DNA from: Planctomycetota bacterium
Lineage (GTDB): Bacteria > Planctomycetota > Planctomycetia > Planctomycetales > Planctomycetaceae
DNA: 5,403 bases
Assembly (NCBI GenBank): GCA_023429275.1
Contig: JAEYWB010000423.1
Location: forward strand, 1-5,403
Direction: 5' to 3'
Under the pieces are notes generated by a model that saw only the letters and a list, made by a program, of their open reading frames with translations, did no database searches and had not been told where the DNA came from. The position numbers and the translations under genes were made by a program. Below are positions 1-5,403 of the stretch, in pieces. The first letter of the stretch is position 1. The number at the start of each line of letters is the position of its first letter.

Positions 1-504
1 GCGCAGAACCTCCTGCGCCTGGCGGAGACCGTCCCGGCGATCGATCAGCTCCGGTCGATGTTCATCAGCGGAATGAAACGCTGGCTGGAGGCCGAGGGGA
101 TCGCGGGGATGGAGGGGCTCGATCTCCTGCTCTTCAGCAACCGCATGAGGCGCGGCGAGTCGACGATCGTCCACAACCATCCCGCCGACCTGATCGGGAT
201 CTACTACGCCCGCACCGCGGATTCCGATCGGCCGCCGATCCAGCCGGTCGACGGCGAAGACTATTTCGAGGCGGGCGACGGAGTGCTGGTGCTGCACGAT
301 CCGCGGTTCAATGCCAACCTGACCGCGGTGTGCAATCGCGATCACGTCCGGGTCATTCCGCGTCCGGGGCTGATGCTGATCTTCCCCGCCTACCTCTGGC
401 ATTCCGTGACGCCGCACCGCGGAGACTTCCACCGGCTGGCGTTTTCGATGAACGCCAAGCTGCGATGGGGGGCCGATGCGGCGGAGCACCACTCGTGGAA
501 GTGA
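1..504 (+). CDS. Putative 2OG-Fe(II) oxygenase (TIGR02466 / 2OG-FeII_Oxy_5-like), 5' end outside window
   Basis: The reading frame is open from base 1 and stops at TGA 502-504. The ATG at 58 is internal, because coding-like sequence (AQNLLRLAETVPAID...) precedes it, and the family is usually about 200 residues long. Counting from that ATG, the landmarks of the double-stranded beta-helix fold are visible: a His-rich strand, VHNHPADLIGIYY (H39, H41, D44); LHDPR (80-83); PRPGLMLIFPAYLWHSVTPH with the probable distal iron-ligand His at 115; and HRLAFSMN with R126 as a likely 2-oxoglutarate-binding arginine. This order (HxHP...YY, DPR, PG..L.FP..L.H.V.P, R.[AS]F..N) is typical of TIGR02466 proteins, which are soluble and predicted to use iron, oxygen and 2-oxoglutarate. 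The substrate is unknown. Assignment of individual iron ligands is inference from the family. No co-directional partner lies close downstream. Confidence 0.8.
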   Translation, partial: AQNLLRLAETVPAIDQLRSMFISGMKRWLEAEGIAGMEGLDLLLFSNRMRRGESTIVHNHPADLIGIYYARTADSDRPPIQPVDGEDYFEAGDGVLVLHDPRFNANLTAVCNRDHVRVIPRPGLMLIFPAYLWHSVTPHRGDFHRLAFSMNAKLRWGADAAEHHSWK

Positions 505-926
505 TAGGCCGGACGACTGGCGGCGGCCCCGGCCGTGCCGATCGATTCGCGGGCCAGTAGAGAGTTCGCCGGGCAGGTGAGAGCTTGCACAGCGGCTCAC
601 CACGATTCCACCTGCATCGGCCTGAAGGCGAGCGGTCCCCCTCGGGCGTCGCATCAGACATCAGAACGCCTCACACTTCGACTCTGGCAGAGCGGGTCGG
701 TCAGTGGTACAAGGCGATTCTCGAAGGTCAGGGCTGATGGGACCGGGCGGGCGTCATACGCCGGTTGCGAATGTTGTTGCAATCGGCAGTGGTTCGCCCG
801 GGGCCACCGCCCCATGTTGCCAGCCGCAATTCACCGCGCACTGTGGATTCCGACCACTGTGCGGTCGTGCGGGAGGGTGAAAGTTTTTGTCGGAACGATG
901 GGCTGTCATCGACGAACGGGGCTTCG
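505..926. other. Gene-free gap (422 bp)
   Basis: No convincing gene was found on either strand. Open frames here translate to low-complexity Arg/Ser/Pro-rich sequence typical of unselected GC-rich DNA. An upstream ATG at 765 is in frame with the following gene, but the 54 residues it would add look non-coding and are not hydrophobic. Small inverted repeats exist: GCAGGTG/CACCTGC at 573-579/609-615, GTGAG/CTCAC at 577-581/596-600, and GGCGT/ACGCC at 750-754/758-762. None has a T-tract. The gap presumably carries the promoter of the downstream gene, but no clear -35/-10 pair could be picked out. Confidence 0.6.
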
Positions 927-2576
927 ATGTCGACTCTTGCCAACCCGGCACTCCCCCTCCCTTCCGAGGCCACGCACGACGAACCGGCTTCCCGGCAGAT
1001 CATGTGGGGGATGCTCGTCCTTGCGGTTCTGATCCGCGTACTGTTCTGGGCTTATACCGATCGGACCTGGGAAGATGCCCTCATCACCGTCCGCCATGCG
1101 GAGAACGCCGCCGAGGGGGTGGGCCTCACCCATCACCCGGGCCATGGAGCTCCGGTTCATGGATTCACTTCGCCGATCAGCGTTCTGATTCCCCTGGCAG
1201 GGGAAGTCTTCATCGCCGGAAGCGGCATTCCGACCCAGAAAGGGGTTTCGCTCCTTGCCGCCGCTGCGACCATCTATTGCGCCTACCGCGTCCTGCGGCA
1301 TCCCGAAATCCGTCTCTCGCCGCCGTTCCTCGGCTTTGCCCTGGGTTACCTGGCCATTGAGCACCATCAGATCCTGTTCGGAATGGCGGGAATGGAGACG
1401 CAGTGCGTCGTCGCCATCGTCTGGTGGGCCCTTTGGATGTTTCTCGACGGACGGACGCTCTGGCTCGGTGTCGCATGCGGAGCGGCGCTGTGGGGGCGGC
1501 CCGATGGGCTGTTTCTCGATGCGGCATTGTGGCTTGGGCTGGTCATCGAGCGGCGATGGAAGGAGGCCGTGATGGTGCCTCTCATTGCCGCGGCGGTGTT
1601 CCTGCCGTGGATCGTCTTCACCGAGACGTATTACGGGACTTTCGTTCCGCACACGGTCACCGCCAAGAAGAACTCCCAGACGTCGTTCCTGTTCGACGCG
1701 TCGACGCCTGGCGAGCTTGCGAGCGCGTGGGGCCGGGCGTTGCTGAGGCGATTCGGCAACCTGAGGCTGTGGCTTGCACCGAGCTTTGGCGGCACCGGGG
1801 GAGGGACAGTCAACTTCCTGAGGGGGGCGCGGCCGATTCAGGCCCTGACTCTCGTCGGAAGTGGATGGGGTGTGCTCGGACTGATGGGTTCGCGAGCGAG
1901 AGTCCTTCCGCTCTTTGTCCTGATCTACGGTGGGTATCTGCTGACCTGCATGGAGGGGGCCTTCGCGTGGTACCTGCCCCCGTGGCTCGGGGTGATGGCG
2001 GCGTTGTTTGCGGCTGGGTGCCAAAGGGTCTCCGAGCGGAGTTCGAACACGATGCTTCGGGCCGTTCCCGTGGCTGTCGTGTTCGGGATTCTCGGGCTCT
2101 ATGGCGTGGCGCTGACGCGGACGTTTCCAGCCGAGCGGATGATCCAGCGGGAACTGGAGAACGGCGTGCGAACCTCGTTGGGACAGTGGCTGGAGGCAAA
2201 TGTCGCGGAGGGAGACTGGATCGCCTGCGAGTGCCTGGGGTATCTCGGTTACTACGCCCGGCGGCCGATGCTGGATTGCCCGGGGCTGTCCAGTCCCCGA
2301 AGCGTCGCGGCACTCAGGACCCCGCCGCGGTCCCTGACGTCCCTGATCAACCGGGAGCGGCCGGAGTGGCTGGCTCTCAGGGTGAACGAGTTGCGGGATC
2401 TGACCAGAGACTACCCGGAGTGTCGGGCTCTCTATGTGGAGCGGAAGCGGTTCCGGGCGGCAGAGGACTTTTCGAGGCGGCTGGCGGCCTGCCTGTGGCT
2501 GGAGCCGGAAAGTTCTCTCTCTGGAGACACGGAATTCGTGGCCCTTGAACGCCGCAACGGGGAGAAGCGTGATTGA
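927..2576 (+). CDS. GT-C family integral membrane glycosyltransferase-like protein (AftB-like architecture)
   Basis: This 549-residue polytopic membrane protein probably transfers a sugar from a polyprenyl-phosphate donor on the outer face of the inner membrane. The first transmembrane helix is at about 25-43. It is followed by an acidic loop, TWEDALITVRHAENAAEGVGL (about 47-67), with the Glu49-Asp50 pair where GT-C enzymes place their catalytic acid, and then HGFTSPISVLIP (about 78-89). Later family signatures are GMAGMETQ (152-159), WGRPDGLFLDA (189-199), YYGTFVPHTVTAKKN (235-249) and, in a C-terminal extracytoplasmic part, GYLGYYARRPMLDCPGLSSPRSVA (about 438-461). The DDAxIxxRYAxNxxxGxG, RPDG and YYGxxxPxTxxAK pattern is that of AftB-type arabinofuranosyltransferases and many uncharacterised relatives. 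The ATG at 927 is chosen because the coding-like, weakly Pro-rich N-terminus and TM1 begin there; only a weak GGGG at 918-921 precedes it. Neighbours give no clue to the substrate. The family is confident; the sugar and acceptor are unknown. Confidence 0.8.
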   Translation: MSTLANPALPLPSEATHDEPASRQIMWGMLVLAVLIRVLFWAYTDRTWEDALITVRHAENAAEGVGLTHHPGHGAPVHGFTSPISVLIPLAGEVFIAGSGIPTQKGVSLLAAAATIYCAYRVLRHPEIRLSPPFLGFALGYLAIEHHQILFGMAGMETQCVVAIVWWALWMFLDGRTLWLGVACGAALWGRPDGLFLDAALWLGLVIERRWKEAVMVPLIAAAVFLPWIVFTETYYGTFVPHTVTAKKNSQTSFLFDASTPGELASAWGRALLRRFGNLRLWLAPSFGGTGGGTVNFLRGARPIQALTLVGSGWGVLGLMGSRARVLPLFVLIYGGYLLTCMEGAFAWYLPPWLGVMAALFAAGCQRVSERSSNTMLRAVPVAVVFGILGLYGVALTRTFPAERMIQRELENGVRTSLGQWLEANVAEGDWIACECLGYLGYYARRPMLDCPGLSSPRSVAALRTPPRSLTSLINRERPEWLALRVNELRDLTRDYPECRALYVERKRFRAAEDFSRRLAACLWLEPESSLSGDTEFVALERRNGEKRD

Positions 2577-2608
2577 TTCCGCGAGCCGAGGGAGCGTGGT
2601 ACGAGAAC

Positions 2609-2637
2609 GTTAGCCGCGACGCTTCAGCGGAGCGCGG
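2609..2637 (+). repeat. REP-like palindromic element, copy A (forward)
   Basis: This is a 29-bp element starting GTTA and ending CGGAGCGCGG. Its body folds: AGCCGCG (2612-2618) pairs with CGCGGCT (2633-2639), enclosing an inner CGC-TTCA-GCG hairpin (2620-2629) with an asymmetric internal loop. It matches copy B, on the opposite strand at 2666-2694, at 24 of 29 positions. A short 5' conserved tetranucleotide followed by an imperfect GC-rich stem-loop is the layout of REP elements. It lies 33 bp past the stop of the membrane-protein gene, so it could also act as a transcription terminator or 3'-end stabiliser. Only TTT follows the stem, so classic intrinsic termination is weakly supported. Confidence 0.6.
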
Positions 2638-2665
2638 CTTTGCATGCGGACGCACCGTTCCAAGC

Positions 2666-2694
2666 CCGCGCTCCGTTGGCGCGGCGCGGTTAAC
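2666..2694 (-). repeat. REP-like palindromic element, copy B (inverted)
   Basis: Read on the minus strand, this segment begins GTTA, has CCGCG at element positions 6-10 and ends CGGAGCGCGG, like copy A. Differences are at element positions 5, 11, 15, 16 and 19 only. Its own stem is CCGCGC/GCGCGG (2666-2671 with 2684-2689). The last ten bases of the two copies form a perfect 10-bp inverted repeat, 2628-2637 with 2666-2675, separated by 28 bp, so the pair can also fold into one larger hairpin. The element ends 20 bp from the stop codon of selO, which converges from the other side. A 10-bp palindrome, CGGTTAACCG (2687-2696), overlaps its outer edge. Confidence 0.6.
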
Positions 2695-2713
2695 CGGTCT
2701 ATCTCAGGACGGC

Positions 2714-4195
2714 CTACGTGCCACAGAAGGTTCGATAGACTGCGTCGTCTGGCGATGGTTCGCGGTACTCGGCGTTTTCGTCGGCAAGTTCGAACGGGTG
2801 CGTTACGACTTCCAGAAGTCTCTCGAACAACGACAGGTCGCCGCCTTCGGCCGCGGTGAGAGCCGCTTCGACGCGATGGTTGCGGGGGATTGCGGCCGGA
2901 TTGACCGTCCGCATCCGCGCCTGCGCGTCCTCCGCGGTCCGTTGTTCCCGCCGCAAACGCTGTTGCCACCGGGCGAGCCATGCGTCGTACTCGCCGTCAG
3001 TCGGGGACTGATTCCCGGAGTCACGGGGAGTCGACAGGTCGCGGAATGTGTTCGTGAAGTCGGCACCGCTCTTATGCATCCAGTTGAGGAGCGACTGAAC
3101 CAGCTCGAGATCTTCCGGGGCCTCGGTCGTCAGGCCGAGTTTCTGCCGCATCCCGGCGAGCCAGTGCTTCTCGAATCGGGCAGCGAAGCCCTCAAGTGCC
3201 TCGGTGGCGATCTTGACCGCTTCGTCTGTCTCCGCCGCCAGCAGGGGGAGGAGGGCTTCGGCGAAGCGGGTCAGGTTCCAGAGGGCGATGCGCGGCTGGT
3301 TGCCGTAGGCGTACCGGCCCCCGTGATCGATCGAACTGAAAACGGTGGCGGGGTCGTAGGCGTTCATGAAGGCGCACGGGCCGTAGTCGATCGTCTCGCC
3401 CGAGACCGCCATGTTGTCCGTGTTCATGACACCGTGGATGAAACCGACATTCTGCCACTTCGCGATGAGAGCGGCCTGGCGATCGATCACAGCCCGCAGG
3501 AAGTCGAGGTATCGGTTCGTGACCTCAGCGAGATCCGGGTCATGACGGCGGATCGAATAGTCGGCCAGGGCCTGGAGGCCGGCATTCTCCTTTCTCGCGG
3601 CGAGGTACTCGAACGTTCCGACGCGGATGTGGCTGGAGGCGACGCGGGTCAGAACGGCGCCCGGCAGCATCGGCCCGCGGTAGATCGCCTCGCCGGTCGA
3701 CACGACCGCCAGGGAGCGGGTCGTCGGGATCCGGAGGGCGGACATCGCTTCGCTGATGAGGTACTCCCGAAGCATTGGAGCCAGGGCGGCCCGGCCGTCG
3801 CCTCGCCGCGAAAAGCGGGTCTGCCCGGCCCCTTTCAGCTGGATATCGACGAGTCTGCCGGAGGGGGTTCGCTGCTCGCCCAGCAGGATGGCGCGACCGT
3901 CGCCGAGCATCGTGAAACCGCCGTACTGGTGCCCCGCATACGCCTGGGCGATCGGCTGGGCTCCCTCCGGCAGCTCCTGTCCCGAGAAGATTGCCGCAAC
4001 GGTCTCGGGAGGCACCGAATCGAAGTTCAGGCCCAGTTCGCGGGCGAGGGAGCTGTTGAGCAGGACGAGCCGCGGTGCCGGAAAGCGGGCCGGGGTCGCG
4101 GACGCGAACAGCAGGTCGGGCAGCCGCGCGTACGTATTGTCGAACTGCCAGCCGACCGGACTGTCGTGGAGCGTTCCGTCTTCATTTCCAGCCAT
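2714..4195 (-). CDS. selO: SelO / YdiU (UPF0061) protein adenylyltransferase
   Basis: SelO is a pseudokinase-fold enzyme that transfers AMP from ATP to Ser/Thr/Tyr of target proteins; in E. coli it is linked to the oxidative-stress response. This copy has 493 residues from the ATG (E. coli about 478), so it is full length. Visible landmarks are AYAGHQYGGFTMLGDGRA (86-102), the lysine of LKGAGQT (K121), FSRRGDGRAALAPMLREYL with E144, HGVMNTDN (254-261; D260, N261), DYG (D270) and HGGRYAYGNQP (291-301). K121, E144, D260 and D270 sit at a constant offset of 8 from the catalytic residues I recall for Pseudomonas syringae SelO (K113, E136, D252, D262), so the active site looks intact. The C-terminus is TFCGT: Cys491 occupies the third-from-last position, which is selenocysteine in animal SelO. 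A TTG lies one codon upstream at 4198; the ATG is preferred because GAGATGAG (4201-4208) is better spaced from it. The gene converges with the membrane-protein gene. Confidence 0.97.
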   Translation of the reverse strand: MAGNEDGTLHDSPVGWQFDNTYARLPDLLFASATPARFPAPRLVLLNSSLARELGLNFDSVPPETVAAIFSGQELPEGAQPIAQAYAGHQYGGFTMLGDGRAILLGEQRTPSGRLVDIQLKGAGQTRFSRRGDGRAALAPMLREYLISEAMSALRIPTTRSLAVVSTGEAIYRGPMLPGAVLTRVASSHIRVGTFEYLAARKENAGLQALADYSIRRHDPDLAEVTNRYLDFLRAVIDRQAALIAKWQNVGFIHGVMNTDNMAVSGETIDYGPCAFMNAYDPATVFSSIDHGGRYAYGNQPRIALWNLTRFAEALLPLLAAETDEAVKIATEALEGFAARFEKHWLAGMRQKLGLTTEAPEDLELVQSLLNWMHKSGADFTNTFRDLSTPRDSGNQSPTDGEYDAWLARWQQRLRREQRTAEDAQARMRTVNPAAIPRNHRVEAALTAAEGGDLSLFERLLEVVTHPFELADENAEYREPSPDDAVYRTFCGT

Positions 4196-4522
4196 CAAAT
4201 CTCATCTCGCAGCGTGGGGAGGAATCTCCATTGTAGACGCGAGCTGCCTCGGAAAGGCTGGCTTCGTAGGCCGTTGCGGGATCTTGTCGCCACATGAGGG
4301 TTTTCCGGGTTCTCCAGTCGCGCGGACGCGCGAGCCGTTGTCGTGATGGACCAGGGAGATTGACCACGGATAGCACGGATAACACTGATCGGCGCAAGGG
4401 GGGGACCGACGTCACGATGATCCGGCAGGAGGGAAACGCCGAATGGCTTCAACCCCTGCTTCTTACCGTGTTAGCCGTACTACTCGTTGTCTCTTCGAAC
4501 CACTCCATTGAGCGAGGTACCG
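4196..4522. other. Gene-free gap upstream of selO (327 bp)
   Basis: No gene is supported here on either strand. Reading in the direction of transcription (minus), the gap lies between the stop of the yecE-like gene and the start of selO, so it should contain the selO promoter and any terminator of the upstream gene. Visible items are a 6-bp perfect stem with a GGAC loop (TCGCGC/GCGCGA, 4318-4333), without a T-tract on the minus-strand side, and a run of three 9-bp repeats at 4363-4389. A G-run (4398-4404) also occurs. No clear promoter boxes were recognised. Confidence 0.6.
4363..4389 (+). repeat. Three tandem 9-bp units of the ACCACGGAT type
   Basis: Three adjacent 9-mers are ACCACGGAT (4363-4371), AGCACGGAT (4372-4380) and AACACTGAT (4381-4389), sharing the pattern A-N-C-A-C-K-G-A-T. 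On the other strand this reads ATCAGTG-TTATCCGTG-CTATCCGTGGT. Very similar 'accacggat...cacggat' runs are known to me as common intergenic repeats in planctomycetes, verrucomicrobia and other large environmental genomes; that statement is from general knowledge, not a search. The function is unknown. Confidence 0.55.
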
Positions 4523-5329
4523 TCAGCTGGAAGTCTTTCGCGTTCGCTTGGATCCGGGGCGTCGGGACGATCGCTTCAGCTCGTCCTGGAGTCGCAAAGC
4601 GTTCGGGAGTGCCGCTCCGGCCGCGGTGTTGTCGAAGATGCACCAGGTCACGGTGCCTTGCCCGGCGGCCTGAAGAAGCGATCCGGTGAGCTGCCGCAGG
4701 ACGGTGTCCGGGTAGTCGGAACGGTACATCGTCGGCGAGCCGTGCAGCCGGAAGTACGCGAGTCCCGGCCATCCCGCTGGCTGCGGAACGGTCCCCGATG
4801 CGAGTGAGCCGTTCCGCGCGGGATCCGCCGCAACAATCGCAATCTGAAGTCGCGTGACCAAGTCCACGGCATCGTCCGACCACCACGACAGATGCCTCGG
4901 CTCGAGAGCCATCAGGCCGTCGAACCGCTCACGGAACAACGTAAAGAACCCGGACGCGACTCCGGGATCAAACTTGAGCGACGGAGGGAGCTGGATCAGC
5001 AGCGGGCCAAGGTGTTCCTCCAGTTCCAGCACCGGCTCCAGGAAACTCTCAATGTCCGAAGGAGCGACCTCCTGCAGACGCCGTTCGTGCGTCAGGGCCT
5101 TGGGGATCTTGATCGAGAACTGAAAACCTTTGGGAACGGTCGTTCCCCATCGTCGGTAGGTTTGCGGCTGATGCGGACGGTAGAACGAAGAGTTGATCTC
5201 AACGCAGGGAAGCTCCGCCGCGTATCGCTCCAGGTGGCTCCCCTCCCCTCGAAACCGTCCTTTCTGCGCGCCCGGGATCGCCCACCCGGCGCATCCGACG
5301 AGAATCGACGATTCCAGGCGACCGGCCAT
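4523..5329 (-). CDS. YecE-like DUF72 family protein
   Basis: This soluble 268-residue protein belongs to the DUF72 (YecE) family, which has a TIM-barrel-like fold and no firmly established biochemical activity. Family motifs run in the expected order: VGCAGW (11-16) near the N-terminus, VEINSSFYRP (43-52), WGTTVPKGFQFSIKIPKALTHERRL (61-85), LGPLLIQLPPSL (107-118), LEPRHLSWW (142-150), AIVAADP (164-170), AYFRLHG (191-197) and, at the end, FDNTAAGAALPNALRLQDEL (232-251). The length is about normal (250-290). The ATG at 5329 puts the first barrel strand right after the start; no clear Shine-Dalgarno precedes it. The last 18 residues (KRSSRRPGS...) form a basic, Ser-rich tail outside the conserved domain. 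The next gene on the same strand, selO, is 327 bp away, so an operon is doubtful. Family is certain from the motifs; function is unknown. Confidence 0.93.
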   Translation of the reverse strand: MAGRLESSILVGCAGWAIPGAQKGRFRGEGSHLERYAAELPCVEINSSFYRPHQPQTYRRWGTTVPKGFQFSIKIPKALTHERRLQEVAPSDIESFLEPVLELEEHLGPLLIQLPPSLKFDPGVASGFFTLFRERFDGLMALEPRHLSWWSDDAVDLVTRLQIAIVAADPARNGSLASGTVPQPAGWPGLAYFRLHGSPTMYRSDYPDTVLRQLTGSLLQAAGQGTVTWCIFDNTAAGAALPNALRLQDELKRSSRRPGSKRTRKTSS

Positions 5330-5403
5330 TCTGGAAGCTACAGGAAGAAACCGTCATTTGAACCGAGGAGCATCGCCGCACACGAGCAACGACGGCCGTC
5401 TTG

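Noticed and set aside
507..534. GGCCGG/CCGGCC inverted repeat just after the oxygenase stop, a possible terminator
   Set aside because: 16-nt loop, no T-tract, and such 6-mers are frequent in this base composition.
765..926. N-terminal extension of the membrane protein from the ATG at 765
   Set aside because: The 54 extra residues look non-coding and precede the first hydrophobic helix without forming a signal peptide; the ATG at 927 is a better start.
535..1032. A 165-codon open frame on the plus strand across the first gap and into the next gene
   Set aside because: Its translation is Arg/Ser/Cys-rich without domains, and it runs out of frame into the clearly coding membrane-protein gene; typical chance frame in GC-rich DNA.
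906..2024. A 372-codon minus-strand open frame opposite the membrane-protein gene
   Set aside because: The opposite strand carries consistent transmembrane and GT-C motifs; this frame is Arg/Pro/Gln-rich filler.
2573..4297. A 574-codon open frame on the plus strand opposite selO
   Set aside because: It is an antisense shadow of selO: its codon register complements the true gene, and its translation shows no recognisable family.
4470..4477. GTTAGCCG, identical to the start of REP-like copy A
   Set aside because: Nothing after the first eight bases matches the element and no stem forms; chance match.
4294..4689. A 131-codon plus-strand open frame running from the gap into the yecE-like gene
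   Set aside because: Its second half is antisense to DUF72 coding sequence and its first half is made from the 9-bp tandem repeat.
5330..5403. Possible gene fragment at the right edge
   Set aside because: Only 74 bases, with no coding signal or motif that could be assigned.

Overview
This is a GC-rich bacterial window with four protein genes and three non-coding stretches. Gene content and style suggest a planctomycete or a related large-genome environmental bacterium: an AftB-like GT-C membrane protein, a YxTFCGT-ending SelO, a DUF72 protein, long gaps, and GC-rich palindromic repeats between genes. That assignment is inference; no rRNA or other taxonomic marker is present.

Layout. Positions 1-504 (+) hold the 3' part of a 2OG-Fe(II) oxygenase-like gene that starts upstream of the window. 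Positions 505-926 are a gene-free gap. Positions 927-2576 (+) encode a polytopic GT-C-type glycosyltransferase-like membrane protein. Positions 2577-2713 separate this gene from the convergent selO and hold two inverted copies of a 29-bp REP-like palindromic element. Positions 2714-4195 (-) encode SelO (YdiU/UPF0061), a pseudokinase-fold protein AMPylase. Positions 4196-4522 are a gene-free gap with a 9-bp tandem repeat. Positions 4523-5329 (-) encode a YecE/DUF72 TIM-barrel protein. Positions 5330-5403 hold nothing I can assign.

The genes do not form an obvious pathway. The two minus-strand genes, yecE-like then selO, are co-directional but 327 bp apart, so they are probably separate units. 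The two plus-strand genes are 422 bp apart and also look independent. I see no defence system, mobile-element gene, CRISPR array or RNA gene. The most distinctive signals are the inverted REP-like pair between the convergent genes and the two-cysteine layout of SelO, which resembles the known redox disulfide of E. coli SelO but with one partner moved.
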